Positions 1 to 11,138 of a stretch of 64,000 nt of DNA are shown here, in pieces. Positions within the stretch are counted from its first letter, which is position 1. Every line of letters starts with the position of its first letter. This DNA is from Plectrocnemia conspersa (taxonomy: Eukaryota; Arthropoda; Insecta; Trichoptera; Polycentropodidae). Both the position numbers and the translations under genes were made by a program. Under the pieces are notes generated by a model. It saw nothing but the letters and a program-made list of their open reading frames with translations, was not told the DNA's origin and did not search any database. Where the stretch lies: assembly GCA_009617715.1 (NCBI GenBank), contig VTFK01000281.1, positions 434,001 to 498,000 of the forward strand, given 5' to 3'.

Positions 1-589
1 TTATTAATTTTCAAAATAGTTGTTACCTCTGATTATGCACTTATTGCATCTGCGTACTCACAACATTGCTAATATAATTTATATAATTAATGTCTAGTTA
101 AAATAATTAAACTAGTGTTAAACCACAAGCACTAATTAATATCTAAAAGTATTGTTATAACACCAGACTGAAATTTATGTTCATTACATATTTTATATTG
201 ATACTCCTACTGCAAAAAATACATATGCAAACCTAAATTTATTTTTTAAAATATTTATTTAGCTCACGTGAAACATTTGTTTTTGATACGCAAAAAGTAT
301 TAGTTATGGAGTATTTATTAATCTAATCTACTCGATATTTGTCCAGTTACCGATATTCGCTTATCTTATCATCGTATATATATAATAAAGTAATTAATTG
401 CATTGATTTTGAGCACATTGGCTAAAAATACAGAGCTTATCGGTTTAATAAATTTCACTGTATTTTTTATTTTTTCAAGAAAAAATGTTTTACATTTTTC
501 GACTGGACCTTTCTTTTTAAACGATTGGCTGCTGAATGAACCATTTCAAACAAAGCCTCCCTTTCATACGCTTCAGTGACAATTCTCAG
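1..589. other. AT-rich intergenic DNA, nothing recognised
   Basis: No frame of coding character, inverted repeat or transposon end stands out here. Confidence 0.6.
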
Positions 590-965
590 ATAGCGTTACT
601 TTTTCTGCAACCCTAAAATAAAATCCGTCTCGTTATAAACTGTATCAGGAGAATCATAACATAATACTTTATCGCAAGTCGTAACGCACACCCGAATGCG
701 GACAAGAAAGTGTGTCGCTTTGCACTTAAATATCCCCCGAGTATATCCTTGTTATTTATTAATGAGCTTTTCTCGGTCTAAAGCTCTTCCAGCTTAAGTT
801 TTCGGGAGCTCATCGACGGGAAGTGGGCTTTTGAAGAAATTTTACGATTTCATCCGGCAACTGGCTGTGGATGAGCTCACTTTATAATTGTCTAATATTT
901 ATGGGTTACCGGCTTGCCCTTTGACGTCGTAAAACCTTACGACGACCGGTGTTTTGTGTGCTTTC
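590..965. promoter_or_regulatory. GC-raised island, candidate regulatory element
   Basis: GC and CpG content are clearly above the flanks and both strands carry stops in every frame. It includes a small perfect hairpin around 925-945 (CGTCGTAA, four-base loop, TTACGACG). The regulatory role is inferred only from composition. Confidence 0.25.
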
Positions 966-3900
966 TCTCAGGTGCAAACACTCGAGTTTTTGAAGAATAA
1001 ATTAATTAATTAAGCGTAATTTTACACGGAACAAAGTAGGATTTAATAGACTTTTATGTAAAAAAACAACGTATATAGGTTAAAAATTATATATTATTAT
1101 CCGTTTTAATTATTAAAAGTGTGTTGTTATGAAATTCTAGAACTCGACCGTTTTTAGTGTAAAACTATTATACTTATACACCCAACTTACAGTGCGGTGT
1201 TTAGAGAAAATTGAACTAAAAAAATATATTTATCACAAAAGATTATATCTAGGGCACTTCGCTATCTAAAGCTTCATGCTCCGTTTAACAGGATATCAAT
1301 GAAACATTTTAATATAATGATTAATATGCGTGCATTTAACATGACAATGGTTTGTACAAAAATTCAAAATAGCCTATTTAGACTAAAAAATATATAAAAA
1401 TGAAATTAAATACTCTTGAATTTCTTAAATTGATTAAATTTTATATTATACACACCTGACTATTTAAAGGTTAAATTAGCTTATTCAGAAAATAAATTAG
1501 GTGATAATTGAAACAAGCCTTAACTTCTTAACAAAGTTTGATAGAAACAAAATTTAAAATGAAATTTATTCCAATTTGTTACCCTTCTCTCTTTGTCATA
1601 ATATATTTAATTAAAAAGTTATATTTTTAGTCGAATATAAAGTCAAAAGTTATGATCGACCACTTACGTCGTTAAAATTAGTTTAAATATATATAATTAT
1701 TATTCCTTATATTTCACTAAAGAAATCCATCCAAACTTACTTTGATCTACAATTTTATCTAACACAATACATATAACCTTATTGAACAAATTTTATTTTG
1801 CCGTGCTTTTGGAAGCTGTCCAAAATACAAGTGTCGCTTTCAATACCTTACGAAATATTTTTTTCATTTGCAGCATTTCATTTAGTATTCTTGCTCCATC
1901 AAAATGTAATTTATATCAGTTTTCAATAATATTTATGATAAACTAAATATAAATTCCATGAAAATACATATTTTTAAATGAAATTTCTTACGCTCGCTTA
2001 AGCTTTAGACCTTTAGAGTAAAATATTGATTTTCTACGTAATATATGGAAATTTTATTCCACCATACCCGCCACCAACGAGTTATAAGCAATAGGTGATA
2101 ATCAATCATCTCTCGTACCTAAATCGCTGGACCGAATTTTGGATGTAGGATCATGATCGATGATCAATAATTGAAACTCATAACAAATCAATTTGCAATT
2201 AATTGCTTGTAGCTTTCAGAAACAATCTCTGAACGCTTAAATACTAAAATTTGATTTTAATAGCTTGACTGTAGTAAATTACATTTATTTTCACATTATT
2301 ACATATTCTCTATTATTACATATCATATTTCCACACGATTTAACAGAAATCATACGATTGCTTTATGACTACATGATAAGGTAGGTTTTTTCTAGTTTTT
2401 CATTTAAATAATAATTAAAATATAAACTAGGTAACTAGTTTATATTTCTAAAATACAACGTTAATTTTATATCAAAATTTTATTCAATTTAAAAATATAA
2501 AACTTAATTTTAATAATAACGAATGGAAAAATTGGATTTAATGATTTTTAATAATCTGTTCCTAATTCCTAGAAACATCTAAATAAACATTTATTTGGAA
2601 ACATATTTTTTAGTGTATTTTTATGTTATGATACTTAAAATATTTAAAATAATTACATATTTCTAAAATAATAATTACACAGTCACTGTTAATTAAGCAA
2701 TAGGTAAAGTTTAAAAATAAAATATTTTTTTACAAATTATTATTTATATTGTATAATTTAAAATGTTAAATCAGAAAAAAAATAATTGTGATTTCTTGCT
2801 AATTTTCTGACACATCCTTTTAGTTTTAATAAATAAAAAAATACTATTTATTCTTTTATGCTTTATATGTATTAATAAAAAATTAAATATATAAAAGCAT
2901 AAACTTGCAAAGTGACATTAACGTAGTTTTGAAATACTTTTTGAAATTACATTTTTAAATTCATAAAAAATAAAATGATTTTGGTAAAAATAATGATTTG
3001 TTAATTTGTGTAACACTGTTTTTTCAATTTTTACTTAAAGACCTTAAGTTTCAAGATATTTAAACATTTATAAATTATTCTGTATTTTTAAATTAATAAC
3101 AAAAATGTATTAGTTATTTAATTTATTAATGGTAAAAATAATAATTGAAAAGTTAAAATATAAGAAATATGTGATTTTATATATTTTTTTTTTATAAAAG
3201 TTTATTACAAAATAGACATGGGTATAAAATTATACAGATATATTAAATTCACAATACTGGTTCATAACCATTTACATTTTTTAAATTTTGTTAAGTTATA
3301 CAATAACATAAAAAGAATAATAAATGATACGTGAGTACTCTAAATTAAAAGAAAAATACATAAAACCTTTCACAAATTTAAAAAAGGTAAAAAAAATCTT
3401 TGGAAAAAAATGAAGGAAAAGAGAAGTGATTTTATATAAAACTATTTTTGATGTACATTTTTCTGATTTTTGATTAAAACCTTTAAGCAAAAACATGTAT
3501 TTTGCTATAGACATAGTTTTGAAATACTTAAAGATTTGAAAATTGTCAAAATTTTTAAAATTTATAACAAAAATAAATAAAAAATTGTGATAAGATTAAT
3601 GATTTAAATGTAAGAAATATAAAGATACGTTTCTTTATGCAATACTATTTTTAATTTTTAACAAAAATAATGGTAATTTATGCTGGAAATTCAATAGTAC
3701 TAAAAGGCATTTGAGCAATTCTTTAGTTAAAAATAATATATATTATTACAACAGTATTTTTCATAAATGCGTAATAAAACGTTAAATTATCTGATCATAT
3801 TTTTTCGTAATTCTAAATTCAATGTTATTGAATTGATTTTTTACTAATTCTTACTCCGATTTATGATACAGAATCACATTTTTATTTCTACTAAAGTCAT

Positions 3901-5159
3901 TTTCGATAAGTTTTGAAGAGCACGCAAGACTGAGACTAATGAATATTATACCTTATTTTTATCAAAAATATCAGATAAAATGTTTTTATTTTAATAAGAC
4001 TATTTTCTTAAATTTCTTTGATAATGTTGCTACTATCTTTCAAATGGTCAAAATATTTTAATTGCAATACTAATTTGGTAATAGCTTTCTTTCATTTTTG
4101 CCATAAAATTAGTTACAAGAATTTGTTTAAACCAATCTGCAGAACAATTTATCTAATCATGTACTAAAAAAAAATTATTTTGTGTAATGCAGAGAAATGT
4201 CCTTTAAATTTATTTATTTTAATCTTGTTTATTAAACGATATTTTTATATTTATAAATATATTATATAGATCCCAGTAATATTCCATTATCTATTTTCTG
4301 TCTCTTAAAAGTTTCCGCCCTAAAGCAAGCTTGTGTTTACGAGACATTCCTGTTTATTTTATTAAAATTGAACCAAAACAAATTCCTAACGCTTCTTGGT
4401 AAAAAAAACAGTGATTTTATTGCATTACTAGTGGTTGTATCATTAAGTAAATTAACTCAAGAAAATATTTTATAAATTATCTTTCGTCTCAGAAGAAGGC
4501 CTTAAGCTGTCAATAAAATATGATTGTAACCAAATAATACGAAAATATAGTATTTACCTTAAAAATATTAGGAATAAAATACGTTTTATTCCATCCACTG
4601 GGGAAACAATCGATTTGAAGGACACCAAGAGAAAATATTTTATTGTTAAGAAAATTAATGACGAAACATTTACCATAAGCCTAGATCTTTATCAAATACA
4701 TTTTACTCGCAATTATTATTGTTAAATGGGTCGTTTCTGTTATATTCAACCATTTACATATACATTTATCGTCACAGTAATTATATTATATGAACAGTCA
4801 TTAATAATTAAAAGTCTGTTTTATATAATAAATATTATGTTTTTAAACTAAATTGTTAGTTATATTTTGACTGAATTTCGTTATTTTGATAGAATTAAAT
4901 TATTTTATAAAAGTCAATAACCAAATATTTTTACACAAAAATCTTTCGAATATTATTGAAATTATGTATGTACGTAATGAAAAAAATTATTTATTTTAAT
5001 ACTATTTTTGTCATTGCATAAATTAAAATAAATATTGTATATCAAATTAAAATAATATTTTTTTAAATAAACTGAACGGTCAAACTTATGTTTATTTCAA
5101 TAAGGTATAAATAAACATTGAAACTCGATAAAAATATTATTCCTTATTTGCTCTTTAGG
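966..5159. other. AT-rich intergenic DNA
   Basis: Long homopolymer-like A and T tracts and no protein-like frame; the 72-codon frame on the - strand at 3296-3514 is Phe/Lys-rich as expected for translated AT-rich DNA. A perfect 13-bp palindromic stem with GTAA loop lies at 2418-2447. Nothing else was recognised. Confidence 0.6.
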
Positions 5160-5800
5160 ATTAAAAGTTTTTCTTTATATCGCAAAAAAGGTTCGCCATA
5201 TCGCTATATTACATACACCTATTCGAACACGAGTCACGATGAAAGGAGGAAACAGTCAATAATTTACCGCCCCTTTTTCATTTGACCGCACGTTCAAGAG
5301 AAACAAAACCGGGTTTTTCGCGTGTATTTTTTTTCAGCTTTATCACACACGTTCTTTCTATGTATTTTATTTATACGCACATAATATTTGATCGTTTCAT
5401 TTTGCAAACTCAAGTAGTCGTCGCCCGCATGTCACACTGTGTAAATTCGTCCGAAACAGGCCCATGTCGTTATTTATTTGTGTTATTTGGTTCTTTGTTG
5501 CCCGTTGAGACCCTGTCCGCGGATTGTATACACGTTCCTGTGGACTGATATGCAAATCCAAAAATACATATATACATACATACCCTTCTATATATTGTAT
5601 AATGTATTCCTCGCCCCGGGCGGTACAAATTTAACCGTTGCCGACGGAAACAATTTAAATATTTAACACGGAAAGGATTATCTTGGGATTAGCCGATGTC
5701 TGGGTGTGCTGGGGCGCAGGGATTGATTGGGAGAAATTTTGCGATACCACAATTTCGTAATAAGGCACGCTTTCGGCAATTTGTTGGAACCGATCGTAGT
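5160..5800. promoter_or_regulatory. GC-raised island, candidate regulatory element
   Basis: Several hundred bases with many CpG sites between AT-rich flanks. Two overlapping + frames (5282-5548 and 5478-5666) are open but share no family features and overlap each other, so I read them as non-coding. The regulatory role is an inference. Confidence 0.25.
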
Positions 5801-5923
5801 ACCGTTCAAATTTAATTTAATTTAAGTATATTAATATTTTATGCTTTTTTATTTGTAAAGTAAATCAGTCTCAAAGCTTGCACAATATGTTTAAAACCCG
5901 CACACTACCTAATTGATTCGTAT

Positions 5924-6115
5924 TTAAATCAAGTGTGTTGGATCTGATTTTAATTCCGCGATATAAACACGGTCGTGCGGGCCTACTGTATCCACACCAA
6001 GAACGTTGGTAGGGATCGGAAAATCGTGGCGCACGTTTCCACGTTTACTTGGATCGCGGACATGAATCGCGTAGGTGTACATATCTCTTGACATGAATAT
6101 ATGTACATGTATCAT
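5924..6115 (-). CDS. Unrecognised 63-codon frame in a GC-raised patch
   Basis: The frame starts at an ATG (6115, reading down) and ends in TAA. Its composition is unlike translated AT-rich DNA: it has DPSKRGNVRHDFPIP followed by NVLGVDTVGPHDRVYIAE and is CpG-rich. I do not recognise a family. No signal peptide, membrane segment or splice site is clear. It could be an exon of an unseen gene, an eroded transposon or a non-coding conserved element that happens to be open. Confidence 0.2.
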   Translation of the reverse strand: MIHVHIFMSRDMYTYAIHVRDPSKRGNVRHDFPIPTNVLGVDTVGPHDRVYIAELKSDPTHLI

Positions 6116-6437
6116 ACCGTGTAATTGAATTAATGCTATTTACAAAATACAAGATCATAGTTAAATTTATAATAATAATCGTAATAACAATGTCAATGAA
6201 TTGTTTAAGAATAGTGATACTTTTAATACTTTTAATCTGAAAGCTGAGAAAATTCGCTGATATTTATCGAATTCATAACCTCCTTTAAATCTTCACAATC
6301 ACAGGATTTATTAACGACACATAAAATTGCAAAATAAAACTGATGCCCTTATTTATTGTGTTTTAAGATAAAGAGCTGTGTTTTAAAATATTGTTATGAT
6401 ATGTTATTGTAATGGCCTATTTAATTTTTGAGGCATT

Positions 6438-6542
6438 GACTATCGGTCCCCCGACAATTGATCCCCTGGCAATTGATCCCCGGACAATTGACCCCTCTGC
6501 CAGTTTGCTCTTACCCATTGATCCCCCGGAAATTGATCTTCT
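6438..6542 (+). repeat. 15-bp minisatellite, about seven units
   Basis: Seven successive 15-base units follow the pattern GACAATTGATCCCCT with substitutions; the fifth unit is the most diverged. Since 15 is a multiple of 3, the open + frame at 6412-6627 reads a pentapeptide repeat of the type TIDPx. The frame outside the repeat has no protein character, so I treat this as a tandem repeat and not a gene. Confidence 0.85.
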
Positions 6543-6549
6543 GGACAAT

Positions 6550-9539
6550 ATATTCGTAAATACCAGCATCCGTGAAGGCTATAAATACATAGTATTATAT
6601 TTCAATAGGGTGGGAGCAAATTTATAAAAATATTGCTCTCATACGAAATTAAATATAATTCACTTTTAAGAGACAGTATCAAAGCATGTCTACTTTTTGT
6701 AATCTTAATTTATTTCATTCTAGTTTATTTTAGTTCTCCACTATTAAAAAAATATTTTCTGGCAAAAATAACTAAATCGCAGAAGTGCTTCAATAAAATG
6801 TTCTAAATTAAATAAGGAAGGTCTTTATTATTATATTAATAAATATTATTAAATAATAGTTTTTTATATAAAAATAATAATTTTTATAATAATACATAAT
6901 ATTTTTTTTATTTTAGAGTGTAATATTGTCGATAATAGTAGCTTTACCGAAGATTAACAAATTTGGTTAAAAAATATAATATTATTTTATTACAACATAT
7001 AAATAAAAACTAGAAACAAAATTTACCTTTCAATTTAATTTCCTTGAAAATATATTTTCATAAATCTTGAGCGTCACCAGGATGTATGAAAATAAAAGTC
7101 TTGCTCTATGATATTTTTAAAAGAGCCAAGAATTAAAATTTAGGTTTGATTTTTTTAATTTAACGGTTAATACAAAAAAGTTCATTAAATAACACTTATT
7201 TAATTTTTACACAGTTATAATTAAATAGTTGTGATTATATAGTCTTACAACTATTTTTTTACATATAGTTTTAAAATAACAAATAAATTATTTATTTTAT
7301 TTTATTAGATTAGATATAAATATTTATTAAATCAGCCTATAAAATCAATATAAAAAAAAGGTCAACGGAAAAAATTATAGATAAAGTTTTATTATGATCA
7401 TAAAATACATTGTTGAGAATTTTGTAGTAACAATAAAAAAGATGTCCGAACCACCAAACATTATATGTTCAAATTAATATTTTAGAATATAACATTAGTT
7501 TCATATTTTATTAAAATTAATAATCAAGAGATTCAAGAACGTCCTTAATTTATTGATTAATAAATGTAATTTCATATTAAATTTCCTTAGTAATAAAATT
7601 TACTGTTTATTAGGTCTATGTTAACTGCCTTCATTTTCTAATATTTTATATACGCATGACGAAATTTAGAAAAAGCCCTAAATTTTTTCATCTCACCTGG
7701 GGCTCACCAAACCTCTTGTAATTTCCCGTAAAGTTAGAAATTACATACCTATAGCCCATATATCAAAGGCGATGCGTGGGATATTACCAGAGAGAAGCTG
7801 ATGAAAAATATCGTAGTACTTATTTTACCGTCTACATACGATATAATACATTCTCTAATACGCTTACATGATATGAATACATTAATATAAATAAAATTAT
7901 CAACCACCTAGTATTATTAGAATAAGAACATATTTCGTACTACATAAATTCACAATAATAAATAGTACAGAAGTGCAATTTATTATTTATTTTATTTAGT
8001 TAGAATGCAGGTAAATTTTACATACATATACATTGTGTATCAGCACACAAAATAATTAACGTTTATTAAAATATTTAACCTGTCGTATACAATTGCTTTA
8101 TTTCCGTCTTGAAATATTAATTTTAATAAACACAAGCAATCTGAGTATATTTTTACGCCCAGCCGAGTGCGACATAAATATTTAAACGGACTTCATGTAT
8201 TACTACTACTGGCAGCAAAGTATTTTCCTCTTAAACGTGACTAGAAGAGATTTTTATGAGGCTGGAATTGTAATAGAGAAGAGAATAAAAGCTCGGCATC
8301 AAATTTTCATCGTCGAGAAACGTGATTGAGAAAAGGAACGGAAGAGCAAATTGAATTCGTTTCAATCGTATAATCTTGCGCTCTTCTATGTATGCATAAA
8401 TATAATAATTGAAAATATATTTTCGAAAGAAATTAATTTATTATACCAGGATATTTTTTTCATTGCAAATTTTTTAATTAATTTCAAATGACACAAATTA
8501 TAAATAACCTTTTATTTGATATGTATTAATAATGTCCCTTTTCATTAAAGACGTTATAACACAGATTGTATGATTAATGAAGTACCTAAATCTAAAAGTT
8601 AAAGGTGTCATTTATTTAACCCATATGTTTAAAATTATTATAGAGCTTTGGAAATAATTCACGTTAATTAATTACAGTTTTATCACTAAGAAGGCACACA
8701 TAGAATAACTGTTTTTACCGAAAGACTTCCAGCTTCAAACAGCGTATATTTGAAAGCTATTAATAAATTTGAACTTAAAAAAGATACAATAATATTGTTT
8801 ACATGTGAAAGTTAACTTATTTAAAAAAAGTTAAAACAAAACTATTTTAAAAATATCGTGACATATATATTTTTGAAAAAACAAACATTGCTTTAAGGAT
8901 TTTAATTTAAATTTTATTGAAACCAAAGAAAATTATGCAAATAAAAAGAATAACTATAAAACTTGGCTTAATTCGATTAAAAAATAGCCTAATTTTTTTT
9001 TTAAGTACACATTTATTTATTACACGAAGTTAATATAAGTGCTAGTTTTACATGATAATTTTATAAATTGTGCTTATTTTAGATTGATGCAACTATTGGC
9101 ATACATAAAAATTATGTCAGCTTATAAATGATTTTGCAAAATAAAATTACATATTAATTAGACATATTTTTCTAACGAGAGTAAACATATTTTGCTTATG
9201 CAGCAAAAATATTTATTTCTTAATCCTTAAAATAACTCTCCTGGTATGTATCACATATTAAAAATATACTTTACATTGCTTTTAAAAACATGATTTTAGA
9301 TCTCAGGCGAGGCAAAAATATTGATAATAATCTTAATGTTGATGTTAAACCATTTAAATATTTACTTAATTGTAGTATGCATTCTACATTATGTTTTCTA
9401 AAAAATCGGTAAAAAAAGTCTCAGCTACAGTTTCCAAATATGTGTTATTTTACTATTAAATATAAAATAGTAACCGGTAAAATATTTCAGTATATTCGCT
9501 TAGTTATATAGTATCTTACAGGTTCATATTTCAAGGTTT
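6550..9539. other. AT-rich upstream DNA with a small GC-raised island at 8150-8400
   Basis: Mostly AT tracts without recognisable content. The island at 8150-8400 has raised GC and no coding frame, and lies about 1.7 kb upstream of the receptor's 5'-UTR exon, so it is a candidate enhancer by position only. Confidence 0.4.
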
Positions 9540-9702
9540 GGTATCCTAAAGGGATGTGGCTTGGCAGCCAGTAAGACGCAGTTGAAAACTAGTAAGAATT
9601 TATTAGTTAAAATTACATATTGCGGGCGGGGTTGTTTTTTTCCGGGCGATGGTGGAGAAGCTGGCGGAGAGATTATGTCAGAAGAAGATCATCAGAGGCC
9701 TT
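9540..9702 (+). other. Possible upstream non-coding exon of 5-HT7
   Basis: This short stretch is much richer in GC than its surroundings (TTGCGGGCGGGGTTG near 9620) and ends at a consensus donor GTAAGT at 9703-9708. The matching acceptor would be the one at 9976, leaving a 274-bp intron. The 5' border is not visible and there is no clear TATA box. It could equally be a regulatory island with a chance donor. Confidence 0.3.
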
Positions 9703-9976
9703 GTAAGTGAGGCAGTGACAGTGTAGTGTAGATTGGTCCCTCTGCTGAAGTCGTTCCTTTCTGGTGATGGCGGTCCATGACCATACGGTACTCGTCTACG
9801 GGCCGTATACAAATATTTTAATAGCGATGGATGTTTATACTTACCTTATTCTTTTTATTGTATTCTGGAGCTATGTGTTTAAAAATGATTAATGTAAAAG
9901 ATGTTTTTTACGTCTTGCTTTTATTTATATAACTAAATAGATCGTATTGTATTGACATTGTTTTTTTTTGTTACAG

Positions 9977-10112
9977 ATACCATCCACTATATTGCTCAAA
10001 GTTACAAGCAGCACGATTTGATACATGCACGCAATGGAAGAACGTCTCTAAAGAACCGATGAGTTTTACAACAGTGCTTCATACAACCGACTAAAAATTC
10101 GCTATCAATCGT
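9977..10112 (+). other. 5-HT7: 5'-UTR part of the 5-HT7 start exon, behind a splice acceptor
   Basis: A run of T followed by TTACAG at 9971-9976 is a strong acceptor directly before the start exon, and no coding frame continues upstream because of the in-frame TAA at 10092. The first exon of the transcript must then lie further upstream. Insect amine receptor genes often have distant non-coding first exons, so the promoter may even lie outside this window. The start ATG is followed by G, but position -3 is C, so the initiation context is only moderate. Confidence 0.6.
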
Positions 10113-11138
10113 ATGGCGGCCCACACCATCCGACCCCACAATTTACCACTCGATTCTTCGCTCTTCTTCTTTGCAATCTTGCTACTGCTTCACCAATCGG
10201 TTGAATCGTCGCAAGGCAACCTGACGCAAATCAACCATTCCAGCACTCAACTATCCATTCTGGTCGACCTGCACACCCAAACAACGACATTCACCTCTTC
10301 GACGGCGGTCACGAAGACAAACGACACCTTCTTCAACCAAGATGTCTTCATACCGTTCAACAACGAAAGCGTGTCTTACGGATCGTGGTTTCCTGGAAAA
10401 AACTCGCCCTACGGCACAGCAGCTGCAGTGTTTATAACAATAATCCTACTATGTGTAATAATCGGAACTGTAGTAGGAAATATCTTGGTTTGCGTCGCCG
10501 TGTGTCTAGTTAGAAAACTGAGACGTCCTTGCAACTATCTCCTCGTCTCTTTGGCAGTCAGTGACTTGTGCGTGGCTATACTAGTGATGCCTATGGCTAT
10601 GTTATACGAAATCTTGGGAAACTGGCCGTTCGGACCTATATTTTGTGATCTTTGGGTATCCTTCGATGTGTTATCTTGCACGGCCAGCATTTTAAACCTG
10701 TGTATGATATCAGTGGACAGATATTACGCGATAACTAAGCCTTTAGAGTACGGCGTGAAAAGGACACCTAGACGAATGATATTTTGTGTATTTTTGGTGT
10801 GGTTGGGAGCGGCTTGTATTTCACTGCCGCCGCTGCTTATATTAGGCAACGAAAGGGAGGAGTCGCATTGTATTGTGTGCCAGAACTTTGGGTATCAAAT
10901 TTACGCGACGCTGGGCTCGTTTTATATCCCTTTGATCGTGATGATTGTGGTATATTATAAAATATTCAGGGCGGCGCGGAAGATCGTGATGGAGGAGAAG
11001 AGGGCTCAATCGCATCTGGAGAGCCATTGCTACTTGGAAATTAACGTAAAAAACGGCGGAGCTGCTGAATCTAAGCTGTTGGGTCGACAAGGGACGCCTT
11101 CCAACCCTCGATCGTCCTCGGTCGCTACGAACGCCTCT
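10113..11138 (+). CDS. 5-HT7: 5-HT7 receptor exon A: N-terminus to start of third intracellular loop
   Basis: This exon encodes residues 1-342 in exactly 342 codons. It ends at a consensus donor (GTAAGT at 11139-11144), so the intron is phase 0. It carries the extracellular N-terminus, TM1 (about 104-133), TM2 (140-163), TM3 (178-200), TM4 (221-240), TM5 (263-285) and the start of loop 3, which ends in a Ser-rich stretch SSSVATNAS. C178 and one of the two cysteines in loop 2 (C253 or C256) would form the usual disulfide. The open frame runs 23 codons past the donor to 11210; that tail has no family resemblance, so it is intron read-through. Whether an unspliced truncated form is made cannot be judged here. 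Confidence 0.95.

Noticed and set aside
10842..11090. 82-codon frame on the - strand inside receptor exon A
   Set aside because: It is a shadow of the conserved GPCR coding frame and has no features of its own.
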